Of a DNA stretch of 64,000 nucleotides, positions 56,015 through 64,000 are shown piece after piece. The notes beneath the pieces were generated by a model that saw only the letters and a program-made list of their open reading frames with translations, was not told the origin of the DNA and did no database searches. The position numbers and the translations under genes are program-made. The stretch's first letter is position 1, and each line of letters begins with the position of its first letter. Source of the DNA: Actinophytocola sp963840275 (lineage in GTDB: Bacteria > Actinomycetota > Actinomycetes > Mycobacteriales > Pseudonocardiaceae); NCBI GenBank assembly GCA_963840275.1, contig CAWIYK010000007.1, forward strand, positions 434,001 to 498,000, in the 5' to 3' direction.

Positions 56015-57168
56015 CGCCGGCATCGACGGCATCGACAGCACTGTCGTACTGCACCAACGTGCACCCGGCCGAGGACCTGGCCGGGGTGCTGGCGCAGCTC
56101 GACCGCTACGCGGAGCCCATCCGCCGGCTGGTCGGCGTCGACGTGCTCGGTCTCGGCATGTGGCTGCCGGCGACGCTCGCCGGTGAGCTGGCGGCCGAGC
56201 CGGAGCTGCGGCGAAAGCTGCGTGCCGAGCTGGACGCGCGCGGGCTCGAGGTGTACACGCTCAACGCGTTCCCGTACGGCGGCTTCCACGACGACGTCGT
56301 CAAGCACTCGGTCTACCGTCCGGAGTGGACGGACGAGCGGCGCCTGCGGTACACGGTCGACTGCGCGACCGTGCTCGCCGACCTGCTGCCCGACTCCGCG
56401 TCCTACGGCTCGATCTCGACGCTGCCGCTGGCCTGGCGCACGCCGTGGACCCCGGCCGACGACGACACGGCGACCGCGGCGCTCACGTCCCTGACCGGCA
56501 CGTTGGCCGCGATGGCCGACCGGGACGGCCGGCCGATCCGGCTCGCCGTCGAACCGGAGCCGGGCTGCGTCCTGGACACGGTCGCCGACGCGGTCCGCTG
56601 GCTCGCGCCCCGCGTCGACCCGCGTTTCGTCGGGCTGTGCCTGGACACCTGCCATCTCGCGGTGTCGTTCGCGGACCCGGTGGCGGCCGTCGCGGAGATC
56701 CACCGCGCCGGCCTCGACGTCGTGAAGGTGCAGGCGTCCGCGGCGCTGCAGGTCGACGAGCCGGGCGGCGGGCCGGCGCGGCTCGCGCTCGCCGCCTTCA
56801 CCGAGCCGCGCTACCTGCACCAGGTGCGCGAGCGCGCGGCGGACGGGACGGTGCTCGCGGCCGACGACCTGCCGCAGGCGCTCGCCGAGCTGCCGGCCCG
56901 CGCCGCGTGGCGCGTGCACTTCCACGTGCCGCTGCACGCGCGGCCCGCCGCGCCGCTGTCGGCGACCACGGACGTGCTGCGCACCGCGATCACCGCTCTG
57001 CGGTCCACTGTGGACGGTACGCTGCCGCACGTCGAGGTCGAGACGTACACGTGGAGCGTGCTGCCCGAGACCGCCGGCAACGGCGGCGACACCGCGCTGA
57101 TCCGGGGCATCGCCGCGGAGCTGCGCTGGGCCGGCGCGAACCTGTTCGAAATGGGAGGAGTCCGATGA
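56011..57168 (+). CDS. eboE: EboE, TIM-barrel metabolite-traffic protein
   Basis: A 385-residue xylose-isomerase-like TIM barrel of the EboE type. It opens with SYCTNVHPAEDLAGVLAQL, then YTLNAFPYGGFHDDVVKHSVY, AVEPEPGCVLD and GLCLDTCHLAVSFADP; the last two supply probable metal ligands. Overlaps the genes on both sides by four bases. Role in the ebo route is not known biochemically. Confidence 0.87.
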   Translation: MTPASTASTALSYCTNVHPAEDLAGVLAQLDRYAEPIRRLVGVDVLGLGMWLPATLAGELAAEPELRRKLRAELDARGLEVYTLNAFPYGGFHDDVVKHSVYRPEWTDERRLRYTVDCATVLADLLPDSASYGSISTLPLAWRTPWTPADDDTATAALTSLTGTLAAMADRDGRPIRLAVEPEPGCVLDTVADAVRWLAPRVDPRFVGLCLDTCHLAVSFADPVAAVAEIHRAGLDVVKVQASAALQVDEPGGGPARLALAAFTEPRYLHQVRERAADGTVLAADDLPQALAELPARAAWRVHFHVPLHARPAAPLSATTDVLRTAITALRSTVDGTLPHVEVETYTWSVLPETAGNGGDTALIRGIAAELRWAGANLFEMGGVR

Positions 57169-58559
57169 CCCAGCTGCTCGTGCTCGACGTCGTCGGCATG
57201 ACGCCGAAGCTGTTGCGGCACATGCCGAACCTGTCGGCGCTCGCGCGCACCGGCTGGCAGGCCGAGCTCGGCACCGTGCTGCCGGCCGTGACGTGCAGCG
57301 TGCAGTCGACGTTCCTGACCGGCGCCATGCCGCGCGACCACGGCATCGTCGGCAACGGCTGGTACTTCCGCGACGTCGGCGAGGTCCACCTGTGGCGTCA
57401 GCACAACAAGCTGGTGGCCGGCGAAAAGCTGTGGGAGACCGCGCGGTCGCGCAACCCGGACTTCCAGGCCGCGAACGTGTGCTGGTGGTACGCGATGGGC
57501 GCGACCACCGACATCACCGTTACGCCGCGGCCGATCTACCACGCCGACGGCCGCAAGTCCCCGGACGCGTACGTGCGCCCGCCGGCACTGCACGACGAGC
57601 TGGTCGGCGCGCTCGGCGAGTTCCCGCTGTTCCAGTACTGGGGCCCGACCGCGACGATCCGGTCGAGCGAGTGGATCATCGGCGCGTCGCGCAAGGTGCT
57701 CGCCGACCACCACCCCGACCTGCTGCTCGCCTACGTGCCGCACCTCGACTACGACCTGCAGCGGTTCGGCCCGGACTCGCCGCAGGCCGTGCGTGCCGCC
57801 CGCGAGGTGGACCTGGCGCTGCAGCCGTTGCTCGACGACGCGCGCAACGCGGGCGCGATCGTGGTCGCGCTGTCGGAGTACGGCATCACCGACGTCCGCC
57901 GCCCGGTGGACGTCAACCGGCTGCTGCGCCGCGAGGGTCTGCTCGAGGTGTACACACAGGACGGCATGGAGTACCTGGACCCGTGGGTGTCGCGGGCGTT
58001 CGCGGTGGCCGACCACCAGGTCGCGCACGTCTACGTCGCCGATCCCGCGGACATTCCCAGGGTGCGGGACATGCTGGCCGAGCTGTCCGGGGTGGACGAG
58101 GTGCTGGACCGGGCCGCGCAGGCGAAGTACGGCATCGACCACGAGCGGGCCGGCGAGCTGGTCGTGGTGGCCGAGCCGGACGCCTGGTTCACCTACTACT
58201 ACTGGCTCGACGACGACCGCGCGCCGGACTTCGCGCGTGGCGTGGAGATCCACCGCAAGCCCGGCTACGACCCCGCGGAGCTGTTCTTCGACCCGGCCGA
58301 CCGGCTCGCGAAGGCGAAGGCCGGGTTGAACCTGGTGCGCAAGAAGGTCGGGCTGCGGTACGCGATGCGGGTGGTGCCGCTCGACCCGTCGTACGTGCGT
58401 GGTTCGCACGGTCGCCTGCCGACCTCGGCCGACGACGGACCCGTGTTGTTGTGCTCGGTGCCCGACGCCGAGCCGGGCGGCGCGCTCGCGGCCACCGAGG
58501 TTCGGGACCTTTTGTTGCAGTTGCAGGGAATTGACGTTTCGGAAGGAGCGCGACGATGA
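57165..58559 (+). CDS. eboF: EboF, alkaline phosphatase/nucleotide pyrophosphatase-like
   Basis: A 464-residue protein of the alkaline-phosphatase superfamily, nucleotide-pyrophosphatase/phosphodiesterase branch. Metal and catalytic segments: LVLDVVGMTP (first Asp), VTCSVQSTFLTGAMPRDHGI (probable Thr nucleophile), YVPHLDYDLQRFG and VALSEYGITDV, then VADHQVAHVYV. No signal peptide is seen. It may remove phosphate or a phosphodiester from the ebo intermediate. ATGA overlaps on both sides. Confidence 0.86.
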   Translation: MTQLLVLDVVGMTPKLLRHMPNLSALARTGWQAELGTVLPAVTCSVQSTFLTGAMPRDHGIVGNGWYFRDVGEVHLWRQHNKLVAGEKLWETARSRNPDFQAANVCWWYAMGATTDITVTPRPIYHADGRKSPDAYVRPPALHDELVGALGEFPLFQYWGPTATIRSSEWIIGASRKVLADHHPDLLLAYVPHLDYDLQRFGPDSPQAVRAAREVDLALQPLLDDARNAGAIVVALSEYGITDVRRPVDVNRLLRREGLLEVYTQDGMEYLDPWVSRAFAVADHQVAHVYVADPADIPRVRDMLAELSGVDEVLDRAAQAKYGIDHERAGELVVVAEPDAWFTYYYWLDDDRAPDFARGVEIHRKPGYDPAELFFDPADRLAKAKAGLNLVRKKVGLRYAMRVVPLDPSYVRGSHGRLPTSADDGPVLLCSVPDAEPGGALAATEVRDLLLQLQGIDVSEGARR

Positions 58560-59560
58560 GTCGTCCGGTCACGTTGTTCACCGGCCAGTGGGCCGACCTC
58601 CCGTTCGAGGAGGTGTGCAAGCTCGCCGCGCAGTGGGGCTACGACGGGCTGGAGATCGCCTGTTCCGGCGATCACTTCGAGGTCGACCGCGCGCTCGCCG
58701 AGGACGACTACGTGCAGAAGAAGCACGAGCAGTTGGCGTCGCACGGTCTCAAGGTCTGGGCGATCTCCAACCACCTGGTCGGCCAGGCCATCTGCGACGA
58801 TCCCATCGACGACCGCCACAAGAACATCCTGCCGTCCCGCATCTGGGACGACGGCTCGCCGGAGGGTGTCCGCACCCGTGCCGCCGAGGAGATGAAGGAC
58901 ACCGCCCGGGCGGCGGCGAAGCTGGGCGTGGACACGGTCATCGGCTTCACGGGGTCGAAGATCTGGAAGTACGTGGCCATGTTCCCGCCGGTGTCGCAGG
59001 AGGTGATCGACGACGGGTATGCGGACTTCGCACGCCGCTGGAACCCGATCCTCGACGTGTTCGACGAGGTGGGGGTGCGGTTCGCCCACGAGGTGCACCC
59101 GTCGGAGATCGCGTACGACTACTGGACCACGAAGAAGACGCTGGACGCCGTCGACAACCGGCCGGCGTTCGGGCTGAACTGGGACCCGTCGCACTTCATC
59201 TGGCAGGACCTCGACCCGGTCGGCTTCATCCTGGACTTCGCGGACCGGATCTACCACGTGGACTGCAAGGACACGAAGAAGCGGTTCGACGGCCGCAACG
59301 GTCGCATGGGCTCGCACCTGGCGTGGGCCGACCCCCGCCGCGGCTGGGACTTCGTGTCGACCGGTCACGGCGACGTGCCGTGGGAGGAGTCCTTTCGCGC
59401 GCTCAACTCGATCGGCTACCAGGGCCCGATCTCGGTCGAGTGGGAGGACGCGGGCATGGACCGCCTGCGCGGCGCCGAGGAGGCCGTGACCTTCATCCGC
59501 GCGCATCTGTTCGACAAGCCGGAGGCCGCGTTCGACGCGGCGTTCTCCACAAAGGACTGA
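58556..59560 (+). CDS. sugar phosphate isomerase/epimerase
   Basis: A 334-residue TIM-barrel isomerase: AAQWGYDGLEIACSGDHFEV, GVRFAHEVHPSEIAYD, GLNWDPSHFIWQDLDP, HVDCKDTKKRFDGR and ISVEWEDAGMDR. The E, D and H ligands of the family are all present. It is the last gene of the overlapping run (ATGA with eboF). A strong terminator follows. Specific substrate unknown; myo-inositol-type or 3-keto sugars are possible. Confidence 0.9.
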   Translation: MSRPVTLFTGQWADLPFEEVCKLAAQWGYDGLEIACSGDHFEVDRALAEDDYVQKKHEQLASHGLKVWAISNHLVGQAICDDPIDDRHKNILPSRIWDDGSPEGVRTRAAEEMKDTARAAAKLGVDTVIGFTGSKIWKYVAMFPPVSQEVIDDGYADFARRWNPILDVFDEVGVRFAHEVHPSEIAYDYWTTKKTLDAVDNRPAFGLNWDPSHFIWQDLDPVGFILDFADRIYHVDCKDTKKRFDGRNGRMGSHLAWADPRRGWDFVSTGHGDVPWEESFRALNSIGYQGPISVEWEDAGMDRLRGAEEAVTFIRAHLFDKPEAAFDAAFSTKD

Positions 59561-59569
59561 CGGGTGGGG

Positions 59570-59597
59570 CCGGGGGCCGGCCTCCGGCCCCCGGTTT
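59570..59597 (+). terminator. intrinsic terminator of the ebo-type operon
   Basis: CCGGGGGCCGG (59570-59580), a 3-base loop and CCGGCCCCCGG (59584-59594), followed by TTT, ten bases after the last stop of the overlapping run. Confidence 0.85.
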
Positions 59598-59632
59598 CCA
59601 CGCTACGGCACGGCACCGACAGAACCGGTCGG
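59581..59632. repeat. solo arm of the DnaA-box repeat family (E)
   Basis: CCTCCGGCCCCCGG, TTTCCACGCTACG and ACCGACAGAACC follow the same order as in arms of copies A-C. There is no partner arm and no DnaA box. Its outer part doubles as the right side of the terminator hairpin. Confidence 0.7.
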
Positions 59633-59700
59633 AGCGGCCGATGTTGTCCCCAACCTCAACCCACCCCCTGCTTCCGATAACACCCAACGGAGGGATCGTC

Positions 59701-60555
59701 GTGGCCATTTCCAGAAGGTCCATGCTGCGTGGCGCCGCCGGCGCCGCTGTCGCGGTCGGCGCGGCCGGTGCGCTGCCCGGCGTCGCGTCGGCCGAGGACG
59801 CCGGCGCTGCCCACTGGGGCCTGCGCGTGCCCAAGGACAAGATCAGCATCCAGCTTTACACCCTGCGGTCCGTTCTCGAGGTCGACCTCGAGGGCACGCT
59901 CGACGCGCTCGCCGACATCGGTTACCGCAAGGTCGAGCTGGCCGGCACCTACGGCCGCAGCGCGGCCGAGTTCCGCAAGATCCTGGACCGCCGGCACATC
60001 CGGGCGACGTCGACGCACGTCGGCATCGACGGGGACATCGACCAGGCGATCGCGGACGCGAAGATCCTCGGCAACCGGCAGAGCAACGTCGCGTACGCCA
60101 ACTTCGGCACGATCGCCGAGTGGCAGACGTTCGCGGGCCGGCTGGAGGCGGCCGGCAAGGCCTACCGGCGTGCCGGGATCGGGTTCGGCTACCACAACCA
60201 CAACCACGAGTTCCAGGCCATCGACGGGGTGCGGCCCTACGACGTGCTGACCCGCGGGACGACGCGGCGCAACGTCACCTTCGAGATGGACCTGTACTGG
60301 GTGGTCGCGGGCGGGGCGGACCCGGTGCGCGAGTTCTACCGGATCGCGGGGCGGGTCAAGCAGTACCACGTGAAGGACCGCGCGCCCGACGGCGGTTTCG
60401 CCGACCTCGGCGAGGGCACGATCGACTTCCCGCGGATCTTCCGTGCCAACTGGCCGCTCGAGGTGAACGAGTACATCGTCGAGAACGACGAGCCCGTCGA
60501 CGCGCTGAAGTGCGCGGAGACCGGCTACAACTATCTGGCCAAGGTGCGGTTCTAG
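59701..60555 (+). CDS. Tat-exported sugar isomerase-like TIM barrel
   Basis: A 284-residue protein with a twin-arginine signal (SRRSMLRGAAGAAVAVGAA, ending ASA) followed by a xylose-isomerase-like barrel: KISIQLYTLRSVLEVDLEG, YHNHNHEFQ, FEMDLYWVVAGGADP, QYHVKDRAPDG. Metal ligands look intact. An exported isomerase is unusual and suggests sugar transformation outside the membrane, in line with the secreted dehydrogenase. GTG 59701; an AACGGAGG-like site lies 10 bases upstream. Confidence 0.85.
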   Translation: MAISRRSMLRGAAGAAVAVGAAGALPGVASAEDAGAAHWGLRVPKDKISIQLYTLRSVLEVDLEGTLDALADIGYRKVELAGTYGRSAAEFRKILDRRHIRATSTHVGIDGDIDQAIADAKILGNRQSNVAYANFGTIAEWQTFAGRLEAAGKAYRRAGIGFGYHNHNHEFQAIDGVRPYDVLTRGTTRRNVTFEMDLYWVVAGGADPVREFYRIAGRVKQYHVKDRAPDGGFADLGEGTIDFPRIFRANWPLEVNEYIVENDEPVDALKCAETGYNYLAKVRF

Positions 60556-60653
60556 CGCGGTTCTAGCGCGGTTTCGGCGCGTTTCTGTCGGGTCGGGTTC
60601 GGCCGGTCGCCGGCCGAACCCGACCTAGACTCGATCTCTCGGAGGTGTTGACC

Positions 60654-62045
60654 ATGCCGCTGGTGGCCGGAGTCGACTCGTCGACCCAGTCCTGCAAAGT
60701 GGTCGTGCGTGACGCGGAGTCCGGTGCGTTGGTGCGCAGCGGCTCGGCGGCGCACCCGGACGGGACCGAGGTCGACCCGGCGGCGTGGTGGACCGCGCTG
60801 CGGTCGGCGATCGACCAGGCGGGCGGCATCGACGATGTCGCGGCCGTCTCGGTCGCCGGCCAGCAGCACGGCATGGTGTGCCTCGACGAGTCCGGCGAGG
60901 TGGTCCGCCCGGCGCTGCTGTGGAACGACACCCGTTCCGCGGCCGCCGCGGCCGCGCTCGTCGAGGAGTTCGGCGGCGGTGCGGCGTGGGCGGACGCGGT
61001 CGGCGTGGTGCCGGTCGCGTCGGTGACCGTGAGCAAGCTGCGCTGGCTCGCCGAGCACGAGCCGGAGTCGGTGGCCCGCACCGCGGCGGTGTGCCTGCCG
61101 CACGACTACCTGACGTGGCGCCTGACCGGCGGCGGTCTCGACCGGCTGACCACCGACCGCGGCGACGCGTCGGGCACCGGCTACTTCTCCGCCGCCACCG
61201 GCGCGTACCGGCCGGACCTGCTCGAGCTGGCGCTCGGCGCGACGCCCGCGCTGCCCCGGGTGCTCGGCCCGTCCGACGACTCCGGCCGCACGCCCGGCGG
61301 CGTGCTGGTCGGTGCCGGCACCGGCGACAACATGGCCGCCGCGCTCGGCGTCGGCGCCGAACCCGGCGACGTGGTCGTGTCGATCGGCACCTCCGGCACG
61401 GCGTTCGCCGTCGCGGACAAGCCGAGCGCAGACGCGGCCGGGCTCGTCGCCGGCTTCGCCGACGCCACCGGCCGCTTCCTGCCGCTGGTGTGCACGCTCA
61501 ACGCGGCGCGCGTGCTGGACGCGGTGGCCAGGATGCTCGGCGTCGACCACGACCGGTTCGCAGAGTTGGCGCTGGCCGGCCCCGCAGGCGCGGACGGCCT
61601 CGTTCTCGTCCCGTACCTGGAGGGCGAGCGCACCCCGAACCTCCCGTCGGCCACCGGCGCGCTGCACGGCCTGCGCCTCGCGAACGCCACGCCGGCGCAC
61701 CAGGCGCGGGCCGCGGTCGAGGGCATGCTGTGCGGCCTCGCCGACGCTCTCGACGCGTTGGTGGCCCAAGGTGTGCGCACCGAACGCGTGCTCCTCGTCG
61801 GCGGCGGCGCCCGCTCGGCGGCCGTGCGCCGCATCGCCCCCACCGTCCTCGGCCGGCCGGTGCTGGTGCCGGAGCCGGGCGAGTACGTTGCGGACGGGGC
61901 TGCCCGCCAGGCCGCGTGGACCCTCGCCGGCGGCGAGGCCCCACCGAGCTGGCGCCTCGGCGCGATGCAACGCGTGGAGGCCGACGCGACCCCGGGCCTG
62001 CGCGAGCGCTACGCCGAGGCCCGCGACAAGTTCCTGGAGCGCTAG
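60654..62045 (+). CDS. xylB: xylulokinase
   Basis: A 463-residue FGGY-family sugar kinase. It opens with VAGVDSSTQSCKVVVRD; the substrate residues fit SVAGQQHGMVCLD and RPALLWNDTRS, then GTGDNMAAALGVG and GEYVADGAARQAAW. Phosphorylates D-xylulose, completing the xylA step. ATG 60654 is set by GGAGG eight bases upstream. Confidence 0.93.
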   Translation: MPLVAGVDSSTQSCKVVVRDAESGALVRSGSAAHPDGTEVDPAAWWTALRSAIDQAGGIDDVAAVSVAGQQHGMVCLDESGEVVRPALLWNDTRSAAAAAALVEEFGGGAAWADAVGVVPVASVTVSKLRWLAEHEPESVARTAAVCLPHDYLTWRLTGGGLDRLTTDRGDASGTGYFSAATGAYRPDLLELALGATPALPRVLGPSDDSGRTPGGVLVGAGTGDNMAAALGVGAEPGDVVVSIGTSGTAFAVADKPSADAAGLVAGFADATGRFLPLVCTLNAARVLDAVARMLGVDHDRFAELALAGPAGADGLVLVPYLEGERTPNLPSATGALHGLRLANATPAHQARAAVEGMLCGLADALDALVAQGVRTERVLLVGGGARSAAVRRIAPTVLGRPVLVPEPGEYVADGAARQAAWTLAGGEAPPSWRLGAMQRVEADATPGLRERYAEARDKFLER

Positions 62046-62159
62046 GCCCTCGCGGTGGTGGCAAGGGTGGACTGTCCTGAGTCGGACATATCGCGCCTGC
62101 TAGAACTGCTCGTACCAACGGGCTGACCCGGCCTGGCCGACCCAAGGGAGATCGTTCTC

Positions 62160-62510
62160 GTGGAGTTCGTCCGCCTTCTTCTGGTGTTCCTGCACCTCCT
62201 CGGCATGGCGTTGCTGGTGGGGATGTTCCTGGTGCAGCGGCGGGCCCCCGCGGGGGCGCCCCTCAACGTGGGGTGGCTGCACGTCGCCGCCCTGCAGCTG
62301 ATCACCGGTCTCGCGCTGCAGTTGCTCGCCCCGGCCACCGACACCGAGTACAACAACATGAAGCTCGGCATCAAGACGTTGGTGCTGCTGGTGATCGGCG
62401 CACTCGCGCTCGTGTACGTGATCCGCAAGGTGCCCGCCCCGAAGTGGGTGCCGCCGACGCTGCTCGGACTGGTCGTGGTGAACCTGGGCCTCGCGGTCTT
62501 CTGGACCTGA
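62160..62510 (+). CDS. small integral membrane protein
   Basis: A 116-residue protein with four membrane helices (LLLVFLHLLGMALLVGMFL, LHVAALQLITGLALQLLA, LVLLVIGALALVYVI, LLGLVVVNLGLAVFW). GTG 62160. Resembles conserved small actinobacterial membrane proteins; function unknown. Confidence 0.75.
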   Translation: MEFVRLLLVFLHLLGMALLVGMFLVQRRAPAGAPLNVGWLHVAALQLITGLALQLLAPATDTEYNNMKLGIKTLVLLVIGALALVYVIRKVPAPKWVPPTLLGLVVVNLGLAVFWT

Positions 62511-62548
62511 GTGGTCGAGGGCCGGCCGGCCAACCCCCGCGCACCTGG

Positions 62549-63454
62549 TCACTCCGACTTGTCGCGCAGGATCCCGAGCACCTCGGCCATCTGGCCGTTC
62601 AGAGTGTCGAACTGTTCGTCGTACCGATCGAACCTCTGGTTGTGCCGCTCGAGCTCATCGATGTGATCGGACGTGCGCTGGCTGTAGACCTCCATCCTCA
62701 TCGCGAGAACGCTGAGCTTCTTTTCCTGAGACGTACGCATGACGTTGGCGCTCGACGTGCCGCGGCCTTCGCGGCGGTTGGGGTCGCTGAGAAGAAGCGA
62801 CTCCAACCGGTCGAACCTGGTTTCGAAGCGGTTGAAACCGCCATCGACCTTGGCGTCGAGCTGTTCGACTCGGCCGTCCAGTCGCTCGACCTTGGTGTCG
62901 AGCGTGTTGATGCGGGTGCCTTGGTGGCCCATCAGCTCCCGTAGCCCGCCCACGTCGTTGGTCAGACTGTCGACCTTGGTGTCGAGCGTGTCGATGCGGG
63001 TGCCATGGTGGCTCACCTGAGTTCGTAGTTGACCCATGTCCTTGGTCAGGTCGCCGACTTTGGTGTCGAGTCCACCGACCTGAGTTCGTAGTTGACCCAT
63101 GTCCTTGGTCAGGTCGCCGACTTTGGTGTCGAGTCCACCGACCTGAGTTCGTAGTTGACCCATGTCCTTGGTCAGGTCGCCGACTTTGGTGTCGAGTCCA
63201 CCGACCTGAGTTCGTAGTTGACCCACGTCCTTGGTCAGGTCGCCGACTTTGGTGTCGAGTCCACCGACCTGAGTTCGTAGTTGACCCACGTCCTTGGTCA
63301 GGCTGTCGACCTTGGTGTCGGTCTCCTCGACCTTGGTCTTCGTCTCCTCGACCGTCTCGGTTGTCTGCGCGAGGAGGTCATGGAGGGCCACGATGTCGTT
63401 CCGGTTCTGCTTGCTCTGGCGCTTCAGCTCTGCGGCTGCTTCGGGGGAGGCCAC
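62549..63454 (-). CDS. coiled-coil protein with 21-residue repeats
   Basis: A 301-residue, almost wholly coiled-coil protein. Five tandem 21-residue units of the form TKVGDLTKDMGQLRTQVGGL plus D fill about residues 45-150, followed by degenerate variants (TRIDTLDTKVDSLTNDVGG). Three heptads per unit suggest a continuous long coil, similar to phage tail-needle or apolipoprotein-like repeats. No signal peptide or membrane helix. Copy number may vary between strains. Function unknown. Confidence 0.8.
   Translation of the reverse strand: MASPEAAAELKRQSKQNRNDIVALHDLLAQTTETVEETKTKVEETDTKVDSLTKDVGQLRTQVGGLDTKVGDLTKDVGQLRTQVGGLDTKVGDLTKDMGQLRTQVGGLDTKVGDLTKDMGQLRTQVGGLDTKVGDLTKDMGQLRTQVSHHGTRIDTLDTKVDSLTNDVGGLRELMGHQGTRINTLDTKVERLDGRVEQLDAKVDGGFNRFETRFDRLESLLLSDPNRREGRGTSSANVMRTSQEKKLSVLAMRMEVYSQRTSDHIDELERHNQRFDRYDEQFDTLNGQMAEVLGILRDKSE
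63016..63330. repeat. 63-bp tandem repeat, five copies, in frame
   Basis: Units start at 63016, 63079, 63142, 63205 and 63268 (each CCTGAGTTCGTAGTTGACCC), exactly 63 bp apart and almost identical in sequence. They encode the 21-residue units of the coiled-coil protein. Confidence 0.95.
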
Positions 63455-63558
63455 GGTCCGATCCTAACTTCGGGTTGGCGGGCTGGTGCCCGTTCGAGCG
63501 AGGGTGGGTAGGGTCGGTTACCGGCGGGTAGCCAACGGGTCAGGAAGGGTGTCTGCGC

Positions 63559-64000
63559 ATGTCAGTGGGGCGCGAGTTCGACGTCGTTCTCTTCGGGGCC
63601 ACCGGGTTCACCGGTGCGCTGACGGCCGAGTACCTGGCTGCCAATGCGCCCAACGGCTGCCGGTGGGCGATCGCCGGTCGGAGCCGGGAGAAGCTCGTAG
63701 CGGTGCGCCAACGGCTCGCCGAAATCAACCCCTCGTGTGCGGATCTCGACTTGCTCATCGCCGATGTCACCGACCGCGACTCGCTCACCGAGATCGCCGT
63801 ACGCAGTCGGGTGGTGGTGACCACCGTCGGGCCCTATCTCGCTTACGGGGAGCCCTTGGTGGCCGCCTGCGCGGCCGCCGGCACCGACTACCTCGACCTC
63901 ACGGGCGAGCCCGAGTTCGTCGACCGGATGTACCTCGCCCACCACGAGGCCGCCCAGGCGAGCGGCGCCCGGCTCGTGCACTGCTGCGGGTTCGACTCCA
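63559..64000 (+). CDS. trans-acting enoyl reductase family protein (partial)
   Basis: First 147 residues of a saccharopine-dehydrogenase-like protein: REFDVVLFGATGFTGALTAEYL, CRWAIAGRSREKL, VVTTVGPYLAYGEPLVAACA and GTDYLDLTGEPEFVDRM. In mycobacteria this family includes the trans-acting enoyl reductase of PDIM and phenolglycolipid synthesis; many other members are uncharacterised. ATG 63559. The gene runs off the window edge. Confidence 0.85.
   Translation, partial: MSVGREFDVVLFGATGFTGALTAEYLAANAPNGCRWAIAGRSREKLVAVRQRLAEINPSCADLDLLIADVTDRDSLTEIAVRSRVVVTTVGPYLAYGEPLVAACAAAGTDYLDLTGEPEFVDRMYLAHHEAAQASGARLVHCCGFDS

Noticed and set aside
63016..63330. CRISPR array
   Set aside because: Units are 63 bp with no variable spacers and are in frame within a coiled-coil gene.

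Overview
The window is GC-rich DNA from a filamentous actinobacterium. An SsgA-like protein, an XRE/DUF5753 regulator, DUF3017, frequent GTG starts and LexA boxes of the TCGAAC-N4-GTTCGA type all fit, and I infer an order such as Pseudonocardiales; the exact genus cannot be told from here. I saw no rRNA, tRNA or CRISPR array.

1-9 kb: a PucR-type regulator, an SRPBCC/ArsR pair, then an SOS mutagenesis cassette. imuA is divergent from an overlapping run imuB - small Cys-rich ORF - dnaE2. Each side has a perfect palindromic LexA box, and the imuB promoter looks leaderless. 9-20 kb: septum-formation-like membrane protein, pentapeptide-repeat protein, LysR regulator, a glucosaminidase-like protein with an injection-system-cargo-like N-terminus, a large protein ending in a TNT (NAD+ glycohydrolase) domain, a YdcZ-type transporter, folD-DUF3017, an XRE regulator, malate dehydrogenase and an SsgA-like gene with a hairpin over its ribosome binding site.

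20-39 kb: housekeeping and small genes (methyltransferases, LLM oxidoreductase, HhH-GPD protein, isocitrate dehydrogenase, trpS, YihY, D,D-carboxypeptidase, DUF1508) mixed with decayed genes (a serine hydrolase, a beta-propeller paralogue, an unidentified membrane protein). Between 22.4 and 23.9 kb lie three copies of an inverted-repeat element, each holding two DnaA boxes (TGTGGACAA). Two solo arms of the same repeat lie at 32.1 and 59.6 kb. A 145-bp triplicate repeat sits between two ROK genes at 38.7-39.2 kb.

39-62 kb: a carbohydrate/cyclitol region on one strand: ROK regulator, ABC transporter (ATPase, permease, lipoprotein), Gfo/Idh oxidoreductase, xylose isomerase, a roughly 1540-residue secreted ThuA / sugar dehydrogenase / PKD / DUF1080 protein, then a seven-gene run with stop/start overlaps: inositol-phosphate synthase, EboC-like prenyltransferase, TIM barrel fused to EboA, EboB, EboE, EboF and another sugar isomerase. 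A Tat-exported isomerase and a xylulokinase follow. This looks like an ebo-type metabolite-trafficking cluster in which an inositol-phosphate synthase stands where EboD would be. Four of these genes are interrupted by eight single-base insertions, mostly in C/G runs, which may be assembly errors. The right end has a small membrane protein, a repeat-built coiled-coil protein, and the start of a trans-acting enoyl reductase.
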